A DNA stretch of 64,000 nucleotides from Mycobacteroides immunogenum. GTDB lineage: Bacteria > Actinomycetota > Actinomycetes > Mycobacteriales > Mycobacteriaceae. Made by a program: the position numbers and the translations under genes. Location: the NCBI RefSeq assembly GCF_001605725.1, contig NZ_CP011530.1, positions 4,526,001 through 4,590,000 of the forward strand, in the 5' to 3' direction. Of the stretch, positions 1-8,207 are shown one piece after another. The notes beneath the pieces were generated by a model. It was not told where the DNA came from and made no database searches. It saw nothing but the letters and a program-made list of their open reading frames with translations. Position 1 is the stretch's first letter; each line of letters begins with the position of its first letter.

Positions 1-1620
1 GAACTGGCTGCCTTCGTCGTCGAACGCGTGGGTGAATTCGTGGCCGATCACCGCGCCGATTCCGCCGTAGTTGAAGGCCGGATCACCCTTTGCGTCGTAG
101 AACGGCGCCTGCAGGATCGCCGCGGGAATGGTGATGCTGTTCTCGGTGGGGTCGTACTGCGCGTTGACCGTCTGTGGCGTCATCCCCCACAGCGACCGGT
201 CGGTGGGGCGCCCGATCTTGGCCATCTCGAAGTCGTAGTTGAACTTCAGCGCGGCGGCCCGGTCGGTGTAGAAGTTGTCGCCGGTCAGCTTCAGCTGGGA
301 GAAGTCACGATTCTTGTCGGGAAAGCCCACCTTGAGAAGTAGCTTGTCCCACTTGCCCTTTGCGGCGAGTTTGGTCTGTGGGCTCATCCAGTCGACGGCT
401 TCGATGCGCTTGCGCAGCGCCTCCTTGACGTTGCCCACCACCTCGGTTGCCGCTTGCTTGTCACGGTCGCTGAACATCCGGCCGACGTACAGCTGTCCCA
501 GTGCCGGACCGATCAGCTTGTTGACGCTCTCCAGGCCCTGTTCCCAGCGTTGCTTCTGCGCCGTCGTGCCGGTGAGTACCGACTTGTAGGTGAAGGCGTT
601 GTCGCGGAACGCCTTCGACAACGCATCCGCCGATCGGCGTACCGCATGGAAGGTCAGGTACGACTTCCAGGTGTCCAGATCGGTGGCGGTGAGCAGCCGA
701 TCGAACGTCGTGAAGAACTCGGTTTCGGCAAGCGAGAACGGCCGGTCCGCCGGAGCGCCCTGCGCCCTCAGATAGGCACCCCACTCGAAGTGCGGTGTCA
801 CCGCATCGGCCTGCGCTACCGTGACCAACTTGTACTGGTTGGCCGGATCGCGTTCCTGTACCGGACTCAGTGACGCTGCCGCCAAGGCGGATTCGAGAGT
901 GGCCACCTGCTCGGTGCGCGCCTTGGCGAGTTCTTGGTCGTCACCGATCAGGCCGAATGTCGACGCGATGTAGGTGCGGTAGGCCTCGAACACCGCCGCG
1001 TACTTCGGATCGGTGTAATAGTCCTTGGTGGGCATGCCCAACGCATCGGCTCGGGCATAGCCGATCTGCTCGGTGGCGTTGGCGTAGTCGGCGCCGGCCT
1101 CGAACCCGAACACCAGATGTTGTCCGGTGGCGGCGTCGGCGGCCAAGAAGGCGACGAGTTCCTCGGGTGTCTTGATCTGATCGATCGCGGCGAGCGTCGG
1201 CCGGATGGGGTCGTATCCGGCCGCGTCCAGCTTCGCGTCGTCGGTGGCGGCCCGGTACAGCAGACCCACCTGGTAATTGACCGACTGATGATCGGCGGTA
1301 CCCAGCCCCGACACCGCACCGTCGACGATCTCGTGCTGAACCTTGCGGGACTCATCGCTCAGCATGTCGAAGCTGCCGTAGCTGGATTTGTCCGCCGGGA
1401 TGGTGGCCTGGTCGATCCACTTGGCATTCACAAACCCATTGAGGTCGGTGCACGCGGCAAAACGCATGCTCAATTGGGTGTTCTCGAATGTCGGAATCGG
1501 CGTGTCGGCCGCCACCTGGCTGGTGGGCTGGTCACGGGTACAGCCGGAGAGGGAAACGGTCAGCACAAGCGCCGCCACTCCGGCGGATCGACTCAGACGC
1601 ATGCCCACCATTTTGCCCAT
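1..1620 (-). CDS. M13 family zinc metallopeptidase lipoprotein (3' part missing)
   Basis: Secreted, lipid-anchored neprilysin/PepO-like zinc peptidase, cut by the left window edge. The N-terminus is a lipoprotein signal ending in a lipobox (LSGC, about 20 residues after the Met at 1602). The 540 visible codons run through the M13 N-terminal domain into the catalytic motif GHEFTHAFDDEG at positions 8-50, so the zinc site begins just before the edge and the C-terminal NAF/ExxxD part lies outside. Three in-frame ATGs (1620, 1611, 1602) are possible starts; 1602 gives the most typical signal peptide. M. tuberculosis Zmp1 belongs to the same family but is not a lipoprotein, so this is a family call only. 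It is divergent from the permease gene at 1710. Confidence 0.9.
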   Translation of the reverse strand, partial: MGKMVGMRLSRSAGVAALVLTVSLSGCTRDQPTSQVAADTPIPTFENTQLSMRFAACTDLNGFVNAKWIDQATIPADKSSYGSFDMLSDESRKVQHEIVDGAVSGLGTADHQSVNYQVGLLYRAATDDAKLDAAGYDPIRPTLAAIDQIKTPEELVAFLAADAATGQHLVFGFEAGADYANATEQIGYARADALGMPTKDYYTDPKYAAVFEAYRTYIASTFGLIGDDQELAKARTEQVATLESALAAASLSPVQERDPANQYKLVTVAQADAVTPHFEWGAYLRAQGAPADRPFSLAETEFFTTFDRLLTATDLDTWKSYLTFHAVRRSADALSKAFRDNAFTYKSVLTGTTAQKQRWEQGLESVNKLIGPALGQLYVGRMFSDRDKQAATEVVGNVKEALRKRIEAVDWMSPQTKLAAKGKWDKLLLKVGFPDKNRDFSQLKLTGDNFYTDRAAALKFNYDFEMAKIGRPTDRSLWGMTPQTVNAQYDPTENSITIPAAILQAPFYDAKGDPAFNYGGIGAVIGHEFTHAFDDEGSQF

Positions 1621-1709
1621 CCATGCCGCCGGGTCGAGCCGCACCCTGTGGCGGGTTTCACTGACAGCGGGAATTGGTTCGACTGGCTAACGGTCGTACG
1701 CTGGCACGA

Positions 1710-2489
1710 GTGCCGGTGCAAGAGATGATCCTGGTGGCGCTCGCGGCATTCGGCGCTGGTGCGATCAACGTGGTTGCCGGGTCAGGCACCCTCATCACCT
1801 TCCCCACCCTCATCGCCTTTGGCTACCCACCCGTGGTGGCCACGATGTCGAACGCCATCGGACTGACCGTCGGCAGCATGACGGGCGTGTGGGGGTACCG
1901 CCGGGAACTCTCGGGGCAATGGCCCCGGCTCAAGTGGCAGATTCCCGCGGTACTGCTCGGTGCGCTCATCGGATCGTTCCTGCTGTTGCATCTGCCCGAG
2001 AAGACATTCGTCACCGTGGTGCCGATTCTGCTGATCCTGGCACTGGCGCTCGTGGTGGTCGGCCCCAAGATCCAGGCCTGGGCACGACGGCGTTCGGAAG
2101 CGCAGGGCCTGGACGCCGACCACGTGCCGCCCGGCCGGATGGCGGCACTCACCGGAGGAAACTTCCTCGTCGGCATCTACGGCGGGTACTTCACCGCCGC
2201 CCAGGGCATCATGCAGATCGCGGTGATGGGCGCGCTGCTGCCCGAATCCATGCAACGGATGAACGCGGCCAAAAACGTGCTCGCCATGATCACCAATATC
2301 GTTGCCGCCCTTGCTTACACCATCGTCGCGTTCGACCGGGTGAGCTGGACGGCGGCGGGCATCATCGCGGCGGGCTCATTTGTGGGCGGTCTCGCCGGCG
2401 CCCGCTGGGGGCGCAGACTCTCCCCAGGCGCGCTGCGTGCGGTCATCGTCGCCGTCGGCCTCATCGGCCTGTGGCGCCTGCTCTTCTGA
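1710..2489 (+). CDS. TauE/SafE family membrane permease
   Basis: Polytopic membrane protein of the sulfite exporter TauE/SafE family (about 255-260 residues, normal for the family). Hydrophobic segments repeat along the whole length. The N-terminal motif GAGAINVVAGSGTLITFPTL and the mid-protein GGNFLVGIYGGYFTAAQGI are the two half-repeat signatures of this family. The substrate (sulfite, sulfonate or another organic anion) cannot be told from sequence. The frame is open from 1674, but the first plausible starts are GTG 1710 or ATG 1725; no clear Shine-Dalgarno separates them. It stands alone, with a strong hairpin after its stop. Confidence 0.85.
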   Translation: MPVQEMILVALAAFGAGAINVVAGSGTLITFPTLIAFGYPPVVATMSNAIGLTVGSMTGVWGYRRELSGQWPRLKWQIPAVLLGALIGSFLLLHLPEKTFVTVVPILLILALALVVVGPKIQAWARRRSEAQGLDADHVPPGRMAALTGGNFLVGIYGGYFTAAQGIMQIAVMGALLPESMQRMNAAKNVLAMITNIVAALAYTIVAFDRVSWTAAGIIAAGSFVGGLAGARWGRRLSPGALRAVIVAVGLIGLWRLLF

Positions 2490-2503
2490 CTACTCCCCCG
2501 TTC

Positions 2504-2558
2504 GACACGCCGCGTTGTGATCCATCGTGCGAGTAACTCGCGCACAACGCGGCGTGTC
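2504..2558. terminator. Long hairpin between convergent genes
   Basis: Perfect 16-bp arms GACACGCCGCGTTGTG (2504-2519) and its reverse complement (2543-2558). The loop holds a second small hairpin (GCGAGT-A-ACTCGC). It lies between the ends of two converging genes, so it probably serves as a bidirectional terminator. There is no U-tract, as is usual in mycobacteria. Confidence 0.75.
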
Positions 2559-2570
2559 GGCGGTGAGGAA

Positions 2571-3161
2571 CTAGACGACCTGGGTGAACGCCCCGGCCAG
2601 TGTGTAGCGGACATTCTTGTTGGCCCGCGGGCTGGAGACGGACACCTGAATCTTCGGCTCGGGCTCGTTGGCGAAGAACTTGTCGACGGACAGGTGCGTC
2701 ACCTTGCCGTCCTCGATGCCGGAATCCTTGACGGCCGAGTTCAATACCGTCGCCAACACCGCGGGGTCGACGGTGTCGCTCTTGAACGAGCTCTCCTCGA
2801 CGATGCCCGGCTCGTTGTCACTGACGTCGACGGGCGTCGACTTCACGCTGGCGCCGTCGTACCGGTACTCGTCGACGTTCTCGCGCTTCTTCGGGTCGAT
2901 GGCCCGCACCGCCATGGACGGCCCGGCAATAGAGATGCTGAGATAGTCGGCCGGGTTCGCGCCGATCTTCTCGTTGACTGTGTTGAAGGCCTTGCCCAGC
3001 GCGTCGGCGTTCCACCGGCCGATGTCATTGCTCGGGGCGCCGGCAGCCTGCGACGCGGCCGATTCCAGCGCGTCCGTTGCCTTTCGGCGCACGTCCGAAC
3101 ATCCGACCACCGACATACTCAAGGCCACACCCAGCGCGATTACCCGCGTATACACCGACAA
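2571..3161 (-). CDS. Putative mycobacterial lipoprotein, function unknown
   Basis: A 196-residue protein with a lipoprotein signal peptide: charged start, hydrophobic stretch and lipobox VVGC at about residues 18-21. The mature part is soluble and mixed in composition, with no catalytic motif I can recognise. Phrases such as NADALGKAFNTVNEKIGANPADYLS followed by short beta-rich segments suggest a small alpha/beta lipid- or protein-binding fold, but this is a guess. It follows copA on the opposite side of a 37-nt gap and both read leftwards, since copA starts at 5355 and ends at 3199. Cotranscription is unproven. Confidence 0.75.
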   Translation of the reverse strand: MSVYTRVIALGVALSMSVVGCSDVRRKATDALESAASQAAGAPSNDIGRWNADALGKAFNTVNEKIGANPADYLSISIAGPSMAVRAIDPKKRENVDEYRYDGASVKSTPVDVSDNEPGIVEESSFKSDTVDPAVLATVLNSAVKDSGIEDGKVTHLSVDKFFANEPEPKIQVSVSSPRANKNVRYTLAGAFTQVV

Positions 3162-3198
3162 CTCCTCCTGTTGGACTTCACAGCATTCGGTAAGGAAC

Positions 3199-5355
3199 CT
3201 AGCGGAAGGTTCTCAGCCTCAGGCTGTTCAGTACCACGAAGACAGATGACATCGCCATCGCCGCACCCGCGATCATCGGGTTGAGCAAACCCAGCGCTGC
3301 CAACGGAATCGCGGCGGTGTTGTAGGCGAACGCCCAGAACAGGTTTGCCTTGATGGTGCCGAGTGTCTTGCGGGACAGACGCAGTGCCGTCGGCACCGTG
3401 GTGAGGTCGCCCCGCACCAGTGTCAGGTCGCTGGCCTCGATCGCGGCGTCGGTTCCGGTACCCATGGCCATGCCGATATCGGCGGTGGCCAGAGCCGCGG
3501 AGTCGTTGACCCCGTCGCCGACCATGGCAACCTTCTTGCCCTCGGCTTGCAGCCGCTTGACGACGTCGGCCTTCTCGGTGGGCTTGACCCCGGCGATGAC
3601 ATCGCCGGGGGCGATACCGACTTCCGCGGCGACGCGTGCGGCCACTTCCGCGTTGTCTCCGGTAAGCAACACCGGCGTGATGCCCATGGCCTTGAGTTCG
3701 TCGATGGCCTGACGGCTGGAGGGCTTCACCGTGTCGGCCACCTCGATCTCGCCGCGGCGCAATCCGCCCCAGCTGACCGCGGCCGTGGTGTTCTGCCCCG
3801 GCATGGCCTCAATCGAAACCTCATGGCCGTCGACGACACCGCTGACCCCGATACCCGGCTCGTTGCGGAAGCCGGTGACGGGCGACAAGGAAAGTCGAGC
3901 CGATGCCGCGGCCGCAACGATGGCCTTGGCGACCGGGTGTTCAGAGGCAGCCTCCACGGAGGCGGCGATCCGCAGCACTTCGTCGGCATCGGCCACACCC
4001 GATCCGACGCTGCGCCGCACCGCCACCACACTCATCGCACCGGTGGTCACGGTCCCGGTCTTGTCGAGCACCACGGTGTCGATGTCCTTGACGTTCTCCA
4101 GTACCTCGGGGCCCTTGATCAGCACGCCGAGCTGCGCTCCCCGGCCGGTGCCCACCAGAATCGCCGTGGGTGTGGCCAGCCCGAGCGCGCATGGGCACGC
4201 GATGATCAGCACTGCCACCGCCGCCGTGAACGCCGAGGCCAGCGGATAACCCTGCGCTGTCCAGGCCACAAACGTGAACGCCGCGATGATGAGCACCGCC
4301 GGCACGAATACCGCCGACACCCGATCGGCGAGCCGCTGCACCTGCGCCTTACCGGTCTGCGCATCGGACACCAGCTGGGCCATCAGGGCCAGCTGGGTGT
4401 CGGCGCCCACCTTGGTGGCGCGCACCACGATCCGTCCGTGGGTGTTCACGTAGCCGCCCAGTACCGAGCCGCCCGCAGTCACCTCAACGGGCACCGATTC
4501 GCCCGTCATGGTGGAGGTGTCCAGGGCCGAGTGGCCTTCGACCACCACACCGTCGGTGGCGACGCGCTCACCCGGGCGCACCACGAACTCGTCGCCCACC
4601 ACGAGTTGCTCGACGGGGATGCGCGTCTCGTGCCCGCCCCGCAGCACCGCGACATCCTTGGCCCCCAGGGACAGCAGGGCGCGCAGGGCCGAGCCCGCCG
4701 AGCGCTTGGCGCGCGATTCGGCGAACCGGCCCGCGAGCAGGAACACCGTGACCGCCGCGACCACCTCGAAGTAGACGTGGGTTTCGCCGTGGGTATGTCC
4801 GGCGCTGGTGAACAGCACCCACAGCGACCACACATAGGCCGCGATCGTGCCCAGCGACACCAGAGTGTCCATCGTCGAGGCGCCGTGGCGCGCGTTGACG
4901 AAGGCCGCGCGGTGGAAGGGGTAGCCGCCCCACAGCAGGATGGGCGTGGTCAACGCCGCAACCACGATCTCCCACCCGGAGAAGTGCCAGGGCATCACCA
5001 TCGAGATGGCCACCACAGGAATGGCCAGGATCAGCGAGCCGATGAGCCGCGGCTTGAGCTGATCGTCCGGCACATCGTGATTCATGTGGTCCTGCGGATC
5101 ATGCCCCTCGTGCTCATGCCCATCGTGATGGGCGGCGTGCGCCGAGCCGCCGACCACACGGGCCTTGTAGCCCACGGACTCGACAGCCTTGACCAGATCC
5201 TCACCGGAGACCGAGTCGTCGTGTTCGACACGGGCGCTTTCCAGCGCCAGGTTCACACGAGCGTTCACACCGGTGATCTTGTTAAGTCCCTTTTCCACAC
5301 GGGAGGCGCATGAGGCGCAGGTCATCCCGTGCAGCTGTAGATCAGTGGTCTCCAT
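3199..5355 (-). CDS. Copper-translocating P1B-type ATPase (CopA/CtpV-like)
   Basis: Inner-membrane pump that couples ATP hydrolysis to export of Cu(I). The 718 residues show, in order, an N-terminal heavy-metal domain (GMTCASC, Cys13 and Cys16), a His-rich linker (about residues 73-93), transmembrane segments, the actuator TGES (about 285), the transport-site CPC motif (387-389), the phosphorylation motif DKTGT (Asp431) and the hinge GDGVND. The length fits the family. The ATG at 5355 is chosen because it places the metal-binding motif 11 residues in; the open frame runs further upstream into a neighbouring gene. A CsoR-like operator lies just upstream, which suggests copper-responsive control. 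A cation other than copper is unlikely given CPC and the operator. Confidence 0.93.
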   Translation of the reverse strand: METTDLQLHGMTCASCASRVEKGLNKITGVNARVNLALESARVEHDDSVSGEDLVKAVESVGYKARVVGGSAHAAHHDGHEHEGHDPQDHMNHDVPDDQLKPRLIGSLILAIPVVAISMVMPWHFSGWEIVVAALTTPILLWGGYPFHRAAFVNARHGASTMDTLVSLGTIAAYVWSLWVLFTSAGHTHGETHVYFEVVAAVTVFLLAGRFAESRAKRSAGSALRALLSLGAKDVAVLRGGHETRIPVEQLVVGDEFVVRPGERVATDGVVVEGHSALDTSTMTGESVPVEVTAGGSVLGGYVNTHGRIVVRATKVGADTQLALMAQLVSDAQTGKAQVQRLADRVSAVFVPAVLIIAAFTFVAWTAQGYPLASAFTAAVAVLIIACPCALGLATPTAILVGTGRGAQLGVLIKGPEVLENVKDIDTVVLDKTGTVTTGAMSVVAVRRSVGSGVADADEVLRIAASVEAASEHPVAKAIVAAAASARLSLSPVTGFRNEPGIGVSGVVDGHEVSIEAMPGQNTTAAVSWGGLRRGEIEVADTVKPSSRQAIDELKAMGITPVLLTGDNAEVAARVAAEVGIAPGDVIAGVKPTEKADVVKRLQAEGKKVAMVGDGVNDSAALATADIGMAMGTGTDAAIEASDLTLVRGDLTTVPTALRLSRKTLGTIKANLFWAFAYNTAAIPLAALGLLNPMIAGAAMAMSSVFVVLNSLRLRTFR

Positions 5356-5641
5356 GACCGTAATCATACCCCTGGGGGGTACCGATGCAAGCGGCTGCAC
5401 GGTGATCACGAACACCCCGCGATATCGCCATGACCAGGAATATTCCGGCGACAGCGGTGAGCGCGAGCGCCCGCGCCACCCCCGCACCATCCAGTGCCGT
5501 GAAATACAGCGTCGGCTCGCCCTTCGCCACCGGTGCGACCTCCGTGGGGACGCGGGCCGCCGCCCCCGCCCATGCGGCGAGCGCTATCGCCACCGCTGCC
5601 AGCACCAGATCTACCGCTACCCGCGCGCCAATCTTCACCAC
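5342..5641 (-). CDS. Small membrane protein (Rv0514-like)
   Basis: A 99-residue protein with two hydrophobic helices (about residues 8-28 and 58-76) joined by a short polar loop. The C-terminus ends in a Gly/His/Asp-rich tail. It overlaps the upstream gene's stop by 7 nt and runs 14 nt into copA, so it is the last gene of a chain of four membrane proteins. M. tuberculosis has two small membrane genes (Rv0513, Rv0514, the latter also 99 residues by my recollection) right after hemB, and this is the positional match. No enzymatic function is suggested. Its last 40 nt also hold the copper-operator-like palindrome. Confidence 0.7.
   Translation of the reverse strand: MVKIGARVAVDLVLAAVAIALAAWAGAAARVPTEVAPVAKGEPTLYFTALDGAGVARALALTAVAGIFLVMAISRGVRDHRAAACIGTPQGYDYGHGDH
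5367..5381 (-). promoter_or_regulatory. CsoR/RicR-like copper operator upstream of copA
   Basis: On the minus strand the sequence is TACCCCCCAGGGGTA, a G/C-tract dyad of the kind bound by CsoR-family copper repressors. It ends 11 nt before the copA ATG. It lies inside the 3' end of the upstream 99-codon gene. No csoR gene is in the window, so the regulator would act in trans. Confidence 0.65.
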
Positions 5642-6153
5642 TGCTCACTCTCGATATCGATCTCTGGGTCATCACCCAGATCCATGCCTGCCGGTGGCGC
5701 GGGCACCAGTGTGGTGAGCGCCGCCCGCAGCTCCTCATGCTTCTTGGCCCAGGCCTGTGCACGACGGCCCCCGGTCAGGCGCAGACCTACCGGTTTACGC
5801 CCCTTGGGCACGCCCGTCAGTTCCCCCAGCGGACGGGATTCCTCCCAGATATGCCGGTCGTCATCGGGATACAGCCACTTGATCTGGCTGACCGCCAAGG
5901 TTTCGCCGCCCTGCCGCAGCTCGGTGGGCGTGAGTTCCACGGTCGCGTGTACGCGCACGGCGTAGATCTGCAGCGAGACGAAGAAGGCCACCAGCGCCGC
6001 GGCGATCAACGGCATGACAGGACTGAGGCCCCCGTTGCCCCACACCTGCAGGCCGAACATGATCAACCCGGCGAGCGGGCCCAGCAACAACCACAACCAG
6101 CGGCCACCCGGCTCATAGAACAGGCGCGGCTCGCCGTCCGGCTCCTCAGCCAT
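5635..6153 (-). CDS. PH-domain-like (DUF3093-type) membrane protein
   Basis: A 172-residue protein with two transmembrane helices near the N-terminus (about residues 18-36 and 47-66), followed by a cytosolic beta-rich domain (VRVHATVELTPTELRQGG...IKWLYPDDD...). That arrangement resembles the short bPH/DUF3093 membrane proteins of actinobacteria; this is a resemblance only. The C-terminus is acidic. It overlaps both neighbours by a few nucleotides, so it is translationally coupled within the four-gene membrane set after hemB. Function unknown. Confidence 0.75.
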   Translation of the reverse strand: MAEEPDGEPRLFYEPGGRWLWLLLGPLAGLIMFGLQVWGNGGLSPVMPLIAAALVAFFVSLQIYAVRVHATVELTPTELRQGGETLAVSQIKWLYPDDDRHIWEESRPLGELTGVPKGRKPVGLRLTGGRRAQAWAKKHEELRAALTTLVPAPPAGMDLGDDPEIDIESEQW

Positions 6154-6583
6154 GATCGTCTCCGTCGAACCACTCCTGCGCGACCGGCCTGATGATCAGC
6201 ACATTGGCGACGATCAGCGCCAGCGCGGCAATCAGCAGCAGCGGACCCACCGAGCCCGAACTCGCCATGGCGATGGCGCCCAGCACCGACACCAGGGACA
6301 GCGCGATCAACGCCCGGCGATAGCGCTTGTCCCCCTGCCGGGTGCGGCCGGCCAGGAAGGCGATGGCCGCGGCCAACACGATGCACAGCACTCCCCAGGC
6401 CCGGAAATAGGTCACCAGATTGTGCACGTCCTCGTCGGTGAGTTCGGGTTTCGCGGCGGCCCGCACCGCGTCATAGCGCTGGGTCACCCCGGCGAGCCCG
6501 TTGAGGAAAAGTGCCGCCGCCGAAACCACCCAAAACCAGAACGCCACGTCGACACTGCGGGGACGCGGCTGTTTGGGAGTCAT
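6146..6583 (-). CDS. Membrane protein, function unknown
   Basis: A 145-residue protein with four predicted hydrophobic helices (about residues 12-30, 57-76, 88-106 and 110-128) and short charged ends. The ATG at 6583 is followed by a Lys/Arg-rich cytosolic start. Its stop overlaps the next gene by 8 nt. It belongs to the run of small membrane genes after hemB, which is kept in part in M. tuberculosis. No motif suggests a role. Confidence 0.75.
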   Translation of the reverse strand: MTPKQPRPRSVDVAFWFWVVSAAALFLNGLAGVTQRYDAVRAAAKPELTDEDVHNLVTYFRAWGVLCIVLAAAIAFLAGRTRQGDKRYRRALIALSLVSVLGAIAMASSGSVGPLLLIAALALIVANVLIIRPVAQEWFDGDDHG

Positions 6584-6620
6584 TCGGGGCCCTTTGTCAT
6601 TCGGGCAGCGTATCGGGGTG

Positions 6621-7100
6621 CTAGCGCTGCCTCGTCAGGTACGCGGTGGAGTCCTCCCGATGCAGCAGGAACAGTCCGCCGCAGATCAGGACGGATGCGG
6701 TGATGCCGGTAAGCGCCTGCACAATCGCCGGCACACCCTGCAGATCGATCAGACGCGTCGCGGTGAATACCACCGAGCCGACGGCGCCGCCGGTCAGGAA
6801 GGTGCGGGCCAGCCGGTAACCCGCGCGCATCAGGAAGACGCCCGTGACGACCAGGGCACCCACCACGACCACGATGAAGCCGTTGAAGGCATAGACCGTC
6901 CACAGCGGGGCCACCTTGTGCACCTCAGGGTCCTGCTCCCATTGCCCGACGTTCGCGGCGAAGTAACTCACGATCATCAGCGGGAGCGCGGCCAGCCAGA
7001 GCCAACAGCCGGTATCGATATCGTCAGGTCGCGGCTTGGCCGGACCTGTTGAGGGTTGCCCGGCCAATCCGCTCCGATGGTGCGGATCGGGATACATCAC
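6621..7100 (-). CDS. Membrane protein (Rv0513-like by position)
   Basis: A 159-residue protein with a polar, Pro-rich N-terminal tail of about 30 residues, then four hydrophobic helices separated by short loops and a basic C-terminus. It is the first membrane gene after hemB (97-nt gap) and starts the chain that continues to copA. The position matches the conserved membrane gene Rv0513 after hemB in M. tuberculosis. No catalytic or transport motif is visible. Confidence 0.75.
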   Translation of the reverse strand: MMYPDPHHRSGLAGQPSTGPAKPRPDDIDTGCWLWLAALPLMIVSYFAANVGQWEQDPEVHKVAPLWTVYAFNGFIVVVVGALVVTGVFLMRAGYRLARTFLTGGAVGSVVFTATRLIDLQGVPAIVQALTGITASVLICGGLFLLHREDSTAYLTRQR

Positions 7101-7197
7101 CCACCCACGGTAATGGAGAGGCCAGGGGCACCGCCCTTGGCAAACTGATCGGCGAGGGATCTAGTGGTGAACATCGCAGGAAGGAGCCGTGGCGGCG

Positions 7198-8181
7198 CTA
7201 GCCGGAAAGCCATCCGGCGACATCTGCCGCCCAATAGGTCAGCACAATATCGGCTCCCGCGCGCCGGATGGAGGTCAGTGTCTCCAGCGCCATGGCCTGC
7301 AGGTCGATCCAATTGTTTTGCGCGGCAGCACAGATCATCGCGTACTCGCCCGATACCTGATACGCGGCCACCGGCACGGGTGAGGCATCGGCCACCTGGC
7401 GCAGCACATCGAGATAGGACATCGCCGGTTTCACCATGACGATGTCGGCGCCCTCCTGGACATCGAGTTCGAGCTCGCGCAGGGCTTCACGGCCGTTGGC
7501 CACGTCCTGCTGATAGCTGCGCCGATCTCCGCGCAGCGACGAGCCCACGGCCTCCCGGAACGGACCGAAGAATGCTGACGCGTATTTGGCGGTGTAGGCC
7601 ATGATGATCACGCTGGTGTGTCCGGCGGCATCCAGACCTTCACGAATGGCGGCCACCTGGCCGTCCATCATGCCGCTGGGACCCACCACGCGTGCACCCG
7701 AATTTGCTTGCGCCACAGCCATGTCCACGTATTGCGCGAGCGTCGCGTCGTTATCCACCAGGCCGGAGGCATCCAGCACCCCGCAGTGTCCGTGATCGGT
7801 GAACTCATCGAGACAGGTATCGGCCATCAAGACGGTGGAATCACCCAGGTCCGCCGACAACACCGACAACGCCCGGTTCAGGATGCCGTCGGCGGCCAAA
7901 CCGGCGCTGCCGGTGGCATCTTTGTCCTTCTCTTGCGGCACCCCGAACAGCATCAGCCCGCCGACACCGGCCTTGACGGCATCTTCGGCGGCCCGGCGCA
8001 GCGATTCGGTGCTGTGCTGCACCACACCCGGCAGCGACGAGATCGCCTTGGGCTCGGAGAGTCCGTCGGCCACGAACATCGGCAGCACCAATTGCCGTGG
8101 CGCCAGCGTGGTCTCGGCCACCAACCGGCGGATGGCCGGGGTGGCCCGCAGGCGGCGAGGCCGCTGGTAGGGAAAGGGCAA
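7198..8181 (-). CDS. hemB: Delta-aminolevulinic acid dehydratase (porphobilinogen synthase)
   Basis: Cytosolic enzyme that condenses two 5-aminolevulinate molecules to porphobilinogen in haem synthesis. The 327-residue length fits. The two Schiff-base lysines are visible in YTAKYAS and MVKPAMSYLD. The metal region reads DTCLDEFTDHGHCG, the actinobacterial form that keeps only part of the zinc cysteine triad. The start is TTG at 8181: GGAGG lies 8 nt before it on the minus strand, and the first residues match the normal N-terminus (FPYQRPRRLR). It follows hemD by 26 nt, as the last haem gene in the order hemA-hemC-hemD-hemB. Confidence 0.97.
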   Translation of the reverse strand: MPFPYQRPRRLRATPAIRRLVAETTLAPRQLVLPMFVADGLSEPKAISSLPGVVQHSTESLRRAAEDAVKAGVGGLMLFGVPQEKDKDATGSAGLAADGILNRALSVLSADLGDSTVLMADTCLDEFTDHGHCGVLDASGLVDNDATLAQYVDMAVAQANSGARVVGPSGMMDGQVAAIREGLDAAGHTSVIIMAYTAKYASAFFGPFREAVGSSLRGDRRSYQQDVANGREALRELELDVQEGADIVMVKPAMSYLDVLRQVADASPVPVAAYQVSGEYAMICAAAQNNWIDLQAMALETLTSIRRAGADIVLTYWAADVAGWLSG

Positions 8182-8207
8182 GGTAACGGCCTCCGCTAGC
8201 TTTCCGC

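Noticed and set aside
3547..5313. 588-codon plus-strand frame opposite copA
   Set aside because: Antisense shadow; copA motifs on the minus strand are unambiguous.
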